From Marinicellulosiphila megalodicopiae (GTDB taxonomy: Bacteria > Pseudomonadota > Gammaproteobacteria > Pseudomonadales > Natronospirillaceae), in the NCBI RefSeq assembly GCF_045862395.1, contig NZ_AP023087.1, positions 2,790,001 through 2,854,000 of the forward strand: a stretch of 64,000 bases of DNA, written 5' to 3'. This document shows, piece by piece, positions 9,318 to 18,707 of the stretch. Numbering within the stretch: position 1 is the first letter of the stretch; each line of letters starts with the position of its first letter. The position numbers were made by a program, and so were the translations under genes. Under the pieces are notes generated by a model. That model did not search any database and was not told where the DNA came from. It saw nothing but the letters and a program-made list of their open reading frames with translations.

Positions 9318-9982
9318 TATTGTTCACCAAATAAAAACAGCTGAGTAACCCGTTCTTGTAACACTTCACCAGATTCAATAACAGGTTGATATTTAGTTTG
9401 GTTGACCGCTTTTAATACTGATCGATCAAATATGCCTTCAGGTATGGATTCAATGATTTGAATATTTTTAGCTCTCCCATTGGTATCAATAATAAAATCC
9501 ACTTGTACTTTCCCCGTTATATTTCTTTTTAATGCGGACATCGGGTAAACAGGAGTGACAGGTACAATGACCTGGGCTGAGCGAGAAAAAGAAGGTGTTT
9601 GACCTAAATTTGCAGGTGCAGCATTAATAGGATTGATCGCTAAATCGCCTGTTTGTAATCCATTAATTAAAGGATCTGCAAAATCAAACAAATTATCCAT
9701 TTCCATTTTTGGTGTAGGGGCTTGTTGAGGTTGCGTTATTTTAGGTGGCGTTGGTTGATTAATTGGTGGATCTTCTGGAGGCGGCTCTTTCAGTTTTTTC
9801 TTTTCTTCAATCACAGGCTCTATTAAATCCACTGTAGCTAAACTAAGGGTATTTCTTTTTTGTTCGCCTTCATGGATCTTAGGTATAACTAATATAGCCA
9901 TTAACCACACCAAAAGTACAGTGGCTAAAAATGCACCAATTAATGCCACAAAAGACGAATGAACAGACAGGTTTAAATTCAT
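9317..9982 (-). CDS. tonB: TonB family energy transducer (TonB2 type)
   Basis: A 221-residue TonB: one N-terminal membrane anchor (about residues 14-34), a proline-rich periplasmic linker (KEPPPEDPPINQPTPPK) and the C-terminal TonB domain (VTPVYPMSALKRNITGKVQVDFIIDTNG... split across residues ~140-215). The ATG at 9982, 16 bases after exbD, was preferred over an upstream frame overlapping exbD because it places the anchor at the N-terminus. It transmits the ExbBD proton-motive force to outer-membrane receptors; the receptor at the head of this operon is the obvious client. Confidence 0.9.
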   Translation of the reverse strand: MNLNLSVHSSFVALIGAFLATVLLVWLMAILVIPKIHEGEQKRNTLSLATVDLIEPVIEEKKKLKEPPPEDPPINQPTPPKITQPQQAPTPKMEMDNLFDFADPLINGLQTGDLAINPINAAPANLGQTPSFSRSAQVIVPVTPVYPMSALKRNITGKVQVDFIIDTNGRAKNIQIIESIPEGIFDRSVLKAVNQTKYQPVIESGEVLQERVTQLFLFGEQ

Positions 9983-9998
9983 AATATTTAACTGTCCA

Positions 9999-10415
9999 TT
10001 ATTTAGGCTTAACCGAGGCAATTGAAATATTTTCAACACCAGCTAATTTAATTTGATCCATGACCTGAATAAACAATCCAAGTCTTGCTTGAGTATCCCC
10101 TTGTATTACCACAGAAGCCCCTTTTGTTTCTAAAACTGCTCGCTCAACTTTAGATTTCAAATTCCCAATAGGTACTTGCTGTTTATCTATCCATACTAGA
10201 GAATTTTCGTCAATTGCCACTAAAATAATATTTTGATCTATTACTTGCGTAGAAGAAGCCACAGGTCGATTTACATCAATGCCAGTTTCTTTAATAAACG
10301 AAGTGGACACAATAAAAAAGATCAACATAATAAAAACAACATCAAGCATAGGTGTCATGTCAATTTGTGCATCTTCATTTTGATTGAAAATATGTTTTGA
10401 GAATTTTCCAGCCAT
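9999..10415 (-). CDS. exbD: Biopolymer transport protein ExbD
   Basis: A 138-residue ExbD/TolR protein with one membrane helix. The proton-relay Asp25 sits in TPMLDVVFIMLIFF, and the periplasmic part follows (GASVVIQGDTQARLGLFIQVMDQIKLAG). It lies 1 base after exbB. Partner of ExbB and TonB in the inner-membrane motor. Confidence 0.93.
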   Translation of the reverse strand: MAGKFSKHIFNQNEDAQIDMTPMLDVVFIMLIFFIVSTSFIKETGIDVNRPVASSTQVIDQNIILVAIDENSLVWIDKQQVPIGNLKSKVERAVLETKGASVVIQGDTQARLGLFIQVMDQIKLAGVENISIASVKPK

Positions 10416-10416
10416 A

Positions 10417-10935
10417 TTAGTTTCCTTGCACCCATTGTGTTAACACATGAGTACGTCTGCTTGCCAAAGCATTTAATTGATTTTGTAAAATTAAACCAAA
10501 AATGGCAACCACCATTCCAGCCATTGTTGGTATGGTTGCTTGGCCAATTGAATCGGCCATTGCTCGAGCATTGGATGTACCTGTAATAGCCAATACATCA
10601 AATACCGACACCATACCAGATACCGTACCTAACAAACCTAATAACGGACAGATCATTATTAACATTTTGATATAAGTATCACGCTTGGTTAATTCAAATT
10701 GAGCTTGTGACAAATAGGTATCTTGAATATTTTGATCTAGCCAATCTTTTTTATTATTGCTTTTTATTTGTATTTTTAAATTTGCAAACAGATGCTTAAA
10801 TTGAAAATTTAAAATATAAAAACGCTCAAAAAATAACAGCATTAATAAAAAGCAATTAAACACAATCAGGCTGATCACCCAGCCTGCTTGATTAAAGAAC
10901 GAATTAATTGTTGAAACGATCTGCCAATCAATCAT
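10417..10935 (-). CDS. exbB: Biopolymer transport protein ExbB (short, TonB2 type)
   Basis: A 172-residue MotA/TolQ/ExbB proton-channel protein with three membrane helices. The typical core CPLLGLLGTVSGMVSVFD and ATIPTMAGMVVAIFGL is complete. The short length is that of the ExbB2 of TonB2 systems rather than classical ExbB (~240). The start overlaps the ttpC stop by 8 bases, implying coupled translation. Confidence 0.92.
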   Translation of the reverse strand: MIDWQIVSTINSFFNQAGWVISLIVFNCFLLMLLFFERFYILNFQFKHLFANLKIQIKSNNKKDWLDQNIQDTYLSQAQFELTKRDTYIKMLIMICPLLGLLGTVSGMVSVFDVLAITGTSNARAMADSIGQATIPTMAGMVVAIFGLILQNQLNALASRRTHVLTQWVQGN

Positions 10936-12307
10936 GATTATTTTCTGTATCCGTTTTTTTGATATGCATGGCTAATAAACCGGCAGATTGTTGAGATAAT
11001 ATCACCGTTAATGCACGTACCTTAGAAGTTACAAAACTATGGCAAAATAACAACGGTACGGCCGCTAACAAACCAAACACAGTCGTTAATAATGCTTGAG
11101 AAATACCATCTGCCATTGATTGAGGATCACTTGTGCCTAGATCAACAATAGTTTGGAATGTATCTATCATGCCTGTCACGGTTCCTAAAAGCCCTAATAA
11201 TGGAGCGACAGCGGCTAATAATTTTATAAAGTTAGTGCCTTTATCTAATTGAGGAACATGAGAAAGAATCGATTCTTCAAGTTTACTTTCAAGCAATGCT
11301 GTATTTTCAAGGTTATTATCTTTTGCAACACTCAATAACTGCCCTAATGGATTATCTAATCGAATATCATCTAAGTGATTCATTTGAGCCTGTACTTTTT
11401 TATTTACACCAAACAAATACACTAAGCGCCAAGCTGCCACTAGCAAACCAATTATTCCAATAAATATAATCGCATAACCTACCAAGCCAGCTTGTTTAAT
11501 TCTATCTTTAATGGTCGGCTGTAATAAATATTGTTGTAATACTCCACCAAGAGTTGGATCAATTACCACATTTTTAACTAATGATTTTTCAGGACTAAAC
11601 CATTGATTAATTTCATTAATAAATTTAGATTCGGGTTGTTTGGATAATGTCAATAATTTTGTATTTGGAGCATAGTACGATAAAAATTCATTTTTAATCA
11701 CTGAATTAAAACCGCCAAACCGAATAACAGTTTCTTTACTTTCAACGCCTTCTATATCTGTTACCAATAGAGAAGAAGTATTCACGTGTGCGCTTTGAGT
11801 CATTTGATGCTGAATGATTAACCAAAGTTGTTTTAGATCTTCTATTTTTGGTAACTCATTTTTATCTTCAATTTTAGATAATGTACCCATTCGATTTGAA
11901 AACTCAGAACTGATGACTGATTGTTGTAGAGAAACTTTTTGATCTTCACTTATTTGATGCACAATTGAAAACACATTGGATAAATCCCCTGCTTTTTCTT
12001 CAATTTCTGTTTCTAGCTCTGTTATTAACGATTCATTTAACTTCAACTGATTATTTAATTTTATTTGTAACAACTTAGCATCATCAATTGCTTGAATGGT
12101 TTGCTCTACTAAATTCGCTTGATTTTTTTGATTACTTAAAAATGCCTTTTCTCGCTGTTTGTGAGTATCACTTTCTTCGTATCCATCAGTAATCACTTTT
12201 TCAAGTAACGCATCTAAGTCTGATGCATAAACACTTAACGCTGAACTCATAGATATTAAAACAAATATTAGTGGCTTAATTAGTGGCTTAATTATTGTAT
12301 TATTCAT
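10928..12307 (-). CDS. ttpC: TtpC-like MotA/TolQ/ExbB proton channel protein
   Basis: A 459-residue exported ExbB homologue. Leader peptide to about residue 28 (…SSALSVYA), a coiled-coil periplasmic region (30-260), a membrane helix (YAIIFIGIIGLLVAAWRL, ~277-294) and a C-terminal ExbB channel (APLLGLLGTVTGMIDTFQ, ALLTTVFGLLAAVPLLF). This layout is that of TtpC, required in Vibrio TonB2 systems. Overlaps the DUF3450 gene by 4 bases (ATGA). The leader carries a 12-bp in-frame duplication (KPLI KPLI; 12267-12290). Confidence 0.88.
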   Translation of the reverse strand: MNNTIIKPLIKPLIFVLISMSSALSVYASDLDALLEKVITDGYEESDTHKQREKAFLSNQKNQANLVEQTIQAIDDAKLLQIKLNNQLKLNESLITELETEIEEKAGDLSNVFSIVHQISEDQKVSLQQSVISSEFSNRMGTLSKIEDKNELPKIEDLKQLWLIIQHQMTQSAHVNTSSLLVTDIEGVESKETVIRFGGFNSVIKNEFLSYYAPNTKLLTLSKQPESKFINEINQWFSPEKSLVKNVVIDPTLGGVLQQYLLQPTIKDRIKQAGLVGYAIIFIGIIGLLVAAWRLVYLFGVNKKVQAQMNHLDDIRLDNPLGQLLSVAKDNNLENTALLESKLEESILSHVPQLDKGTNFIKLLAAVAPLLGLLGTVTGMIDTFQTIVDLGTSDPQSMADGISQALLTTVFGLLAAVPLLFCHSFVTSKVRALTVILSQQSAGLLAMHIKKTDTENNHD

Positions 12308-13101
12308 AGTCCTGCCCCCTTTGGTTTCGCACTATTAATAACAGAATCCCATACAACGGGCAGCGAAATTAAAGCAGGAGTCACTTTGTTTTGTGCCATT
12401 TTCATGGCCTTATCTAAACTAAACATGTGTGAGCTATCTAATTCAATCCATGTTTTATTTTTATTATTCCAAACATATGCATTTTTTTGATCGATACTTC
12501 GATAATATAAAGCTAAACGTCCCATTCTAAAAAACTGAACTGTCAAATTTTGTCCGTTGATATTTAACTGCCCTTGATAAGTTTCAATGGTTTGTCCATA
12601 TTGGCTTTCGATGACATAAGCTTGCAGTATTTGCTGATATTTTTGCGCGATGGATAAATTTGATTGCTTAAACACCCCTTCTAATTTAGAAACCGTATCC
12701 ATTCTTTTTTCTAACAAAAACGGTGTATCTAATTGTACAAATAGTTTAAGAGTGCTGATCATTTGTTGCATTAACGGTATCAATGCTGAATTGGTTTCAT
12801 CAATACTATTTAATTGAGAATCTAATTTTGCCAGTTTCATGATCTGGTCATCGATTAAATTTTGAATATATTGGTTATTAATACTGAGTTGCTCTAACTG
12901 ATCTTGAAGTTTGATGTATTGTTCAAACAATGTATCTGTTTTAGCTTGAATGGCCTCGATTTTTTGTTGTGAGACCACACCATTTTGATTAATCATTTCA
13001 ATATTTTCCGTCACTTTATCAATGACTTTTGCATGAGCAACACCTATTGCGCAAATACTCACACAACTGATTGACAATATTTTCTTATAATTTAAATTCA
13101 T
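12304..13101 (-). CDS. DUF3450 family periplasmic coiled-coil protein
   Basis: A 265-residue exported protein: signal peptide (~1-24, ending VAHA), long coiled coil (30-105) and a mixed C-terminal part with the family landmarks ALYYRSIDQKNAYVWN and W-I-E-L. DUF3450 genes are regularly found directly before ttpC-exbB-exbD-tonB in marine gammaproteobacteria; function unknown. Here it lies between the receptor and ttpC, spaced 13 bases from the former. Confidence 0.85.
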   Translation of the reverse strand: MNLNYKKILSISCVSICAIGVAHAKVIDKVTENIEMINQNGVVSQQKIEAIQAKTDTLFEQYIKLQDQLEQLSINNQYIQNLIDDQIMKLAKLDSQLNSIDETNSALIPLMQQMISTLKLFVQLDTPFLLEKRMDTVSKLEGVFKQSNLSIAQKYQQILQAYVIESQYGQTIETYQGQLNINGQNLTVQFFRMGRLALYYRSIDQKNAYVWNNKNKTWIELDSSHMFSLDKAMKMAQNKVTPALISLPVVWDSVINSAKPKGAGL

Positions 13102-13114
13102 AATTTTTTTGGCC

Positions 13115-15421
13115 TTAAAAGGACATTTTCATTCCAAACAAAGGTAAGAAAGGAAAACCCGTAGATTCATCTTCTATTTCTGAGTAATCTGAACTATAAG
13201 AATACCCTTGAACAATTTTCTGGTTATATACATTGATGATATCAACATAATATGTAATTTCTTTTTTAGGTGTTACTTTATTGTATTCTATACGCATATC
13301 CAATTGATGCACCACTGGGAATCTCTTTGAATTTGACTCACCGTATATCGGTATAAATGTATCTGAATATTCTGGAGTAGGATTGGGCTCACCTCCTAAA
13401 ATAGGAGTATATAAACTTCCCGATTTTAAATTCCACTTTCCACCAATTTTCCATTTCTCATTTGGTTCATAATCCAATACAAAATCAAACACAAAAGGTT
13501 TATCCAATTCAAATGAATTGGTCACATCTGTAATTTCATTTGTCCTTGTGGACTTGGATAAACTTAATGCGACAAAACCAGAAAAGTCACCAATTTTCTC
13601 TTGTTCTACTAATATCTCTAAACCGTACGCATCACCACTGCCCTGGTTACTGTATCGTCGTTCATCAGACGTATCGATCACTAGATTATTTAATTGTTTG
13701 TAAAAGGTATCTACTTTAATTTTTAAGCCGCTATAATTATTTTTCTCCACGCTAAACACATAATGATTAGCTGTGATATTTTTCAAATCAGGATTGCCAA
13801 AATCAGGTAATAAACTTAAAATTTCAGGATATTGATGGTGCACTCCAAATGCACTTTTTAAAATCCATTCATCATACCAGTTAAATTCAATCTCACTTCT
13901 GGGCTGAAAGATTGAGTCTTCAATATAATCATCATAAGAAACATGAGCACCATTTGTAAATGTCAGATGATCGTTAATGAACCATTTGTCTTGTACAAAC
14001 CCATCTAGATAATTAATTGTTATATCTCCATCGGTTTCAACTAAGACACCAGAGCTATAGGTACCATCTTCATTAAACCTTGAAGCTGGAGTATTTAATA
14101 ATCGACTTGTATACACAGCATGATCACTAACCAATTCCGCACCCACACTTATTATATGTTTAGCATTATTAGAGTTTTCATAAAAACTTTTAACAATTAA
14201 TGAATTAACATCTAAATTATTAAAGTAGCCGTCACCTAATACAATTTCAGAATTGAAAAACAAATATCCTAACGTCGTTACAAAGCGATTATTGTTATCT
14301 TTTTGAAACTCCCAATTTAGCCCGCTTGTACTTTGTTTATTATTAATTGCTAGTGGCCCCCCTGATAATGCGGGCTCCGTGTCTTCAATTTCAGAACCTT
14401 CAGGGAATTCGATCCCAAAATAATCTTGAGCACCCAATATAGAAAAATCAATACTGTTTTGCTTATTAATTGTATTGTGATATTTAAAATATAAATCATC
14501 GGAGTTTGGAAATTGGCTTATGATCGGTGGTGGTGCTTCCCCTTCTTCTAATTCTTCAGGTTCATCATCAGCAATAAACAAAGGTGCAAAATAACTGATT
14601 GTGCTTTTACGGGCACCAAAATAAACAGATTGATTTTCAGTTATTTTACTTTCTAAAAACACACCAGAATGAAACATCCCCAAGTCAATGACCCAAGAAA
14701 ATGGTTCATTTTTAGGCTCCCGTAAATCCACATAGATTGCAGCACCCGTTCCTCCTGCGTATTTAGCTGGAAAGGCACCCATTTGAATGTCGAAATTTTG
14801 TACGATATTGTCTGAGAAAATACTGTATCCCAATAAATGATATAAATTAGCAACAGGTAAATTATCAATTAAATAGCTATTATCTTCTGGAGCAGAACCT
14901 CGCACTGAGGGAGCGCCGACAAATGAGAATTCACTTGTAATTCCAGGTAAAGCCTCTAACGCCTTTAAAGGATCGCCCCCCGCCCCTGGCATTGAAAATA
15001 ATTTTTGAGTTTGTTCACTCATAGTGGTTTTATCAACTTGACCGGTGATAACCACATCTTCTAATTGCGAATTTGTGCTTTGGTTAGATTCAGATGTTTG
15101 TTCAGTAGTTGCTTGATTAATTGCTTGATTAGTTGCAGCAGGTTCCGTTGCAGTATTATCAGAGTTTTTTGATTGTGAATTACCATCTGGAGATTGATCA
15201 ATTTGTATTTTTTTACCTTGATCAACTGTATTTAACTTAATTCCCGTTTGATCTGCTTTTTGCTTTTTGTTTACTCCATCGTTTTTTATTTCTGTTGCCG
15301 GCTGAGCGTTCTCAATATCTGCATCAAATAACGCATCATCATCTAACCAGTCATCTGAAATTACAGCGGCTGCATTAAAGGTAGGTAAACATATAATTAG
15401 AAAAGAAAGTAAGTACTTCAT
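13115..15421 (-). CDS. TonB-dependent outer-membrane receptor
   Basis: A 768-residue receptor. Signal peptide (~1-18), a low-complexity Q/N/T-rich stretch (residues ~40-118), TonB box-like segment DVVITGQ (~122-128), plug domain (ALEALPGITSEFSFVGAPSVRGSAPEDNSYLIDNLPVANLYH… region 150-240) and a C-terminal beta-barrel ending with the expected terminal Phe (LFGMKMSF). First gene of the TonB2 operon. The ligand cannot be told from sequence; no convincing Fur box was found upstream, so iron-siderophore uptake is not specifically supported. Confidence 0.88.
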   Translation of the reverse strand: MKYLLSFLIICLPTFNAAAVISDDWLDDDALFDADIENAQPATEIKNDGVNKKQKADQTGIKLNTVDQGKKIQIDQSPDGNSQSKNSDNTATEPAATNQAINQATTEQTSESNQSTNSQLEDVVITGQVDKTTMSEQTQKLFSMPGAGGDPLKALEALPGITSEFSFVGAPSVRGSAPEDNSYLIDNLPVANLYHLLGYSIFSDNIVQNFDIQMGAFPAKYAGGTGAAIYVDLREPKNEPFSWVIDLGMFHSGVFLESKITENQSVYFGARKSTISYFAPLFIADDEPEELEEGEAPPPIISQFPNSDDLYFKYHNTINKQNSIDFSILGAQDYFGIEFPEGSEIEDTEPALSGGPLAINNKQSTSGLNWEFQKDNNNRFVTTLGYLFFNSEIVLGDGYFNNLDVNSLIVKSFYENSNNAKHIISVGAELVSDHAVYTSRLLNTPASRFNEDGTYSSGVLVETDGDITINYLDGFVQDKWFINDHLTFTNGAHVSYDDYIEDSIFQPRSEIEFNWYDEWILKSAFGVHHQYPEILSLLPDFGNPDLKNITANHYVFSVEKNNYSGLKIKVDTFYKQLNNLVIDTSDERRYSNQGSGDAYGLEILVEQEKIGDFSGFVALSLSKSTRTNEITDVTNSFELDKPFVFDFVLDYEPNEKWKIGGKWNLKSGSLYTPILGGEPNPTPEYSDTFIPIYGESNSKRFPVVHQLDMRIEYNKVTPKKEITYYVDIINVYNQKIVQGYSYSSDYSEIEDESTGFPFLPLFGMKMSF

Positions 15422-15464
15422 AATTCGTTAAAAATAAAAAGAAAGGATAATAGTCAGTCCTAAC

Positions 15465-15493
15465 AACAATGGCTACAGTAATAAGTCATTGTT
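15465..15493. promoter_or_regulatory. Inverted repeat upstream of the receptor operon
   Basis: Perfect 7-bp arms AACAATG / CATTGTT separated by 15 bases, between the receptor (minus) and SCP2 (plus) genes. Could be an operator for either; no known regulator matches. Confidence 0.3.
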
Positions 15494-15531
15494 TGGTACA
15501 TTACCCTCTCATTTCTAATTGTTTTTAAATT

Positions 15532-15840
15532 ATGTTCGATCGCCTAACCACATTACTGACCAAAAAATTCGATTCAGCCGCCTCTTTAGGATTTGCAGCT
15601 ACCTATCAATTAAATTTAACTGACGAAAATGAATATCAGCTAATCATTAACGACGGAAAATGGACATTATCAAAAGAAAAAAATGAATACCCTGATATTC
15701 GTTTATCCATGAGCACCAAAACTTTTGAAAAATTACTAGCAGGTGAATTAAATGCCACAACCGCTTTAATGCTTGGCAAAATTAAATCTCGTGGTGATTT
15801 GAGTTTAGCCAAACGCCTTAAGAGCATTTTTGGAAAGTAG
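15532..15840 (+). CDS. SCP2 sterol-binding domain protein
   Basis: A 102-residue stand-alone SCP2 domain: NLTDENEYQLIINDGKW, DIRLSMSTKTFEKLLAGELNATTALMLGKIKSRGD and a C-terminal helix. SCP2 domains hold a hydrophobic pocket for lipid-like ligands. In bacteria, small SCP2 proteins occur in ubiquinone assembly (UbiJ, UbiT) and elsewhere, but this one lacks the extra regions of those proteins and no ubi gene is adjacent, so no role is assigned. It is followed by a strong bidirectional terminator. Confidence 0.8.
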   Translation: MFDRLTTLLTKKFDSAASLGFAATYQLNLTDENEYQLIINDGKWTLSKEKNEYPDIRLSMSTKTFEKLLAGELNATTALMLGKIKSRGDLSLAKRLKSIFGK

Positions 15841-15881
15841 AATTTTCTGGAAATGTTTTAAACACATTTTAGACAGACGAA

Positions 15882-15908
15882 AAAAAAGCGGCTATTGCCG
15901 CTTTTTTG
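15882..15908. terminator. Bidirectional terminator between SCP2 gene and dsbD
   Basis: AAAAAAGCGGC-TATT-GCCGCTTTTTT; serves both convergent genes. Confidence 0.92.
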
Positions 15909-15922
15909 TTGCATCGATTTTA

Positions 15923-17812
15923 TTAATCAACTAATAACTCATCTATTAATGCATCGTGATCTGAATTTAAATCAGGTATTGCCATAAACGCATTAGTGAT
16001 CGTTTCTGAAGTATGTGTTTGTGGCAAGTAGATTGGATCTTGACCAGGAATAAACAATACATACAAAGGAACCGACACACGATTATGAGCACGTAAGAAC
16101 GCTAATATTTCAGGATCAGACGAAGTGAAATCGGCTTCAACTAATGCAATGCCTTTTTCTTCTGCCATTTTAAAGAAACCATCATGCATTGAAACTGCTT
16201 CGTTTGCTTTACATGTAATACACCATTCAGCAGTGGCATCAACAAAAACGGGGCCTTTTTCAATTAGTTCCTCTAAATCAACTTCTTTAAAATCTAACCA
16301 TTTTTCAGGCTCAGGATTTGCCAAGTTATAAGGTACCCAAACAATAATTAATAACCCTAATGTTATCTTTGTAACTACATTAGTGATTTTACCGAATATT
16401 TCGTAGAAACCTGGAGTGTAAACGTTAAGTACCATTTTGTAGTAAACAATCAACACAACCAATGCAGCGATTGAAGCAGCAACAGCAATAATTGAATCAA
16501 ACTCTTTAGCACTTAAATAAACCACATAGATGAAAAGGAATATTTCAGCGGTTCTTAAAAAGAACTTCCCAAAACTTGCAGGTTTCACTTTATGGAACGA
16601 AGGCCAGAAGTAGAACATTAGACCTAACATACCACCTGCTGCTAATACGATACCATCTGCACCCACTACTGCTAATAATACATCACCTAACCAGATAACT
16701 GCGGCAAACATAGGGAAAGACATACCCTGTTTAAAAACTTCCATCCAAGCACCTGGTCGAGGCATCATACGCGCTGCTGCTGGAATATATGCAATTAACA
16801 ACATCGGTAACGCCATACCAAAACCAAGAGCAATAAATACCAATAAACCATATTGTGGCGGCTGAGTTAAAGCGAACAATAAAGGTGGAGCCATCAAAGG
16901 ACCTGTACATGGTGTTGCCACTAATGTTGCTAAAACACCCGTAAAGAACGAGCCTTTCAAACCTGTATCTTCAGTTAAACCTTGGCCAACACCCATCAAA
17001 CTTGTACCAACGGTCGTAAAACCATAAAGCATTAAACCGATGAAGAAGAAGATATAGATCATTGCCATTAAAACGTAAGGGCTACTTAACTGCTTGCCCC
17101 AGCTTACATCAACACCAAAAAATATTTTAAGTACCAATAACGCGCCGCCAACAATCAAGAAACTCACTACCACACCAATTGTATAAGCCCAAGAGTGGCG
17201 AATATTTTCAATTTTTTCATGACCAGCAGATTGAACAAATGTCATGGCTTTCATTGCTAGAACAGGGAATACACAAGGCATAAGGTTTAAAATCATACCA
17301 CCGCCAAGCGCCATCAAAAGAACCAGTAAGAATGTTGAGAATTTGAATGGCTCAACGATTGCGAAGTCAGCAGTTTGACCTTCAGTTCCTGCTGGATAAA
17401 AAGTAACTTCACGATCTTGAGGAGGGTAACAAAGTCCGGCATCTGCACAACCTTGATACTCTAATGTGAAGATGGTTGGAGTAGTAACATCCATTTTAAA
17501 ACGCACTTCAGCCGTTTTATAATACACATCTATGTCACCAAAAATTTCATCATTTTTATTTTTGAAGTTATTCGAATAACTAATTTTACTTGGTTCGATG
17601 TAAACATCTTCTGAAATTGCAACGGCAATTTTATCTTTATATAAGTAGTAACCGTCTTCCATCTTCCAAGAAACAACCAATTCTTGATTTTCGGTATCGG
17701 ATGCAAAACTCATGTGGTAAGCATCAGCTTCATCTAAAAATATTACATCTTCAGTTGCCATCACATTCATGGACAACATGAACATGAAAAATAGACTGAT
17801 TAATTTATTCAT
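15923..17812 (-). CDS. dsbD: Thiol:disulfide interchange protein DsbD
   Basis: A 629-residue transmembrane electron carrier moving reducing equivalents from cytoplasmic thioredoxin to the periplasm. Signal peptide (1-19); N-terminal domain with the CX5C pair Cys122/Cys128 (GCADAGLC); eight-helix core (~158-500) with Cys180 (NLMPCVFP) and Cys302 (ATPCTGP); C-terminal thioredoxin domain with WCITCK (Cys531/Cys534). All three redox pairs of DsbD are intact. It is the last gene of the cytochrome-DUF4266-DUF3570-apbE cluster, only 5 bases after apbE, which suggests that its reductant serves that cluster. Confidence 0.93.
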   Translation of the reverse strand: MNKLISLFFMFMLSMNVMATEDVIFLDEADAYHMSFASDTENQELVVSWKMEDGYYLYKDKIAVAISEDVYIEPSKISYSNNFKNKNDEIFGDIDVYYKTAEVRFKMDVTTPTIFTLEYQGCADAGLCYPPQDREVTFYPAGTEGQTADFAIVEPFKFSTFLLVLLMALGGGMILNLMPCVFPVLAMKAMTFVQSAGHEKIENIRHSWAYTIGVVVSFLIVGGALLVLKIFFGVDVSWGKQLSSPYVLMAMIYIFFFIGLMLYGFTTVGTSLMGVGQGLTEDTGLKGSFFTGVLATLVATPCTGPLMAPPLLFALTQPPQYGLLVFIALGFGMALPMLLIAYIPAAARMMPRPGAWMEVFKQGMSFPMFAAVIWLGDVLLAVVGADGIVLAAGGMLGLMFYFWPSFHKVKPASFGKFFLRTAEIFLFIYVVYLSAKEFDSIIAVAASIAALVVLIVYYKMVLNVYTPGFYEIFGKITNVVTKITLGLLIIVWVPYNLANPEPEKWLDFKEVDLEELIEKGPVFVDATAEWCITCKANEAVSMHDGFFKMAEEKGIALVEADFTSSDPEILAFLRAHNRVSVPLYVLFIPGQDPIYLPQTHTSETITNAFMAIPDLNSDHDALIDELLVD

Positions 17813-17817
17813 AATAA

Positions 17818-18705
17818 CTACTCTTGTTTATTTACGATGCAGTTAAACGATTGGTCCACCATTAAATACGGCAATTCCAATTCATCCAACCAATTTTTAC
17901 CAAATTCACCATAGAGCATTGCGATACTTGAAGCACTGCCTGCGATGATTGCCTTTGTTGCCACTACTGACACACTTGCCCAAGGACTTTTTATTGGCCA
18001 ACCAGTTTTGGGGTTAAGTAAATGACTGAATCGTTCATTATTAATTTCAATAAATCGCTCATAGTCACCACTTGTGGTCACTGCCCCTCTCATCACAGGC
18101 AAAAGCGCAATTGCTTCTTTTGTTTGTGGATGAGTTATTGCAACCTGCCAATGTTGATTATCTGGCTGGGGATTAGTGATAAACACATCTCCAGCCATAT
18201 TCACCAATGCGGACAAATCCGCACCTGCCTGTATCAGCAGAATATTGGCAATACAATCAGCGGCATACTCTTTCACTATGCCGCCAAAATCTATTTGCAT
18301 CCCTTCAGGTTTGTGTATTGCAGAGCCATTAAAAGTTAATTTATTAAACCCTACAAATGACAAACATTGTTCAATTTCACTTTGTTTAGGAATTACATTA
18401 CATTTAAAGTCCCAAACTGTTTTTAAAACACCGCTAGTCACATCAAACAACCCATCACTTTGCTCATAGCAAGTGTGAGCGTAATTAAATAACGCCATGG
18501 TTTCTTCATCGATACTAAAAAACCGATCACTGGATCGGTTTATTTGCGATATGATCGATGTATCCAAATATATTGAGTATTTTTTCTCCAATCTTTGCGC
18601 TTCATTGATAGCTAACGCAAAAAGTTGCTCTGGATAGTAAGCTGCCCATATGCTTATTTCACATGGGCCACCCATCGCATTAAACTGCTTAGTATACAGT
18701 TGCAT
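17818..18705 (-). CDS. apbE: ApbE-like FAD:protein FMN transferase homologue
   Basis: A 295-residue member of the ApbE family, which attaches FMN from FAD to Thr/Ser of target proteins. Visible family motifs: DVTSGVL (~88-94), MQIDFGGIVKEYAAD (136-150), MAGDVFI (170-176), TTSGDYERF (210-218) and HLLNPKTGWP (228-237). Two oddities: the N-terminus (MQLYTKQFNAMGGPC) has no signal peptide or lipobox, and the late motif reads AGSASS (255-260) where usual ApbE proteins have ADALxT, so the metal-ligand Asp is Gly. Starts 2 bases after DUF3570. Activity should not be assumed. Confidence 0.82.
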   Translation of the reverse strand: MQLYTKQFNAMGGPCEISIWAAYYPEQLFALAINEAQRLEKKYSIYLDTSIISQINRSSDRFFSIDEETMALFNYAHTCYEQSDGLFDVTSGVLKTVWDFKCNVIPKQSEIEQCLSFVGFNKLTFNGSAIHKPEGMQIDFGGIVKEYAADCIANILLIQAGADLSALVNMAGDVFITNPQPDNQHWQVAITHPQTKEAIALLPVMRGAVTTSGDYERFIEINNERFSHLLNPKTGWPIKSPWASVSVVATKAIIAGSASSIAMLYGEFGKNWLDELELPYLMVDQSFNCIVNKQE

Positions 18706-18707
18706 TG

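Noticed and set aside
15422..15531. Fur box in front of the TonB-dependent receptor operon
   Set aside because: Searched for GATAATGATAATCATTATC-like sequence in the gap; none found, only an unrelated inverted repeat.
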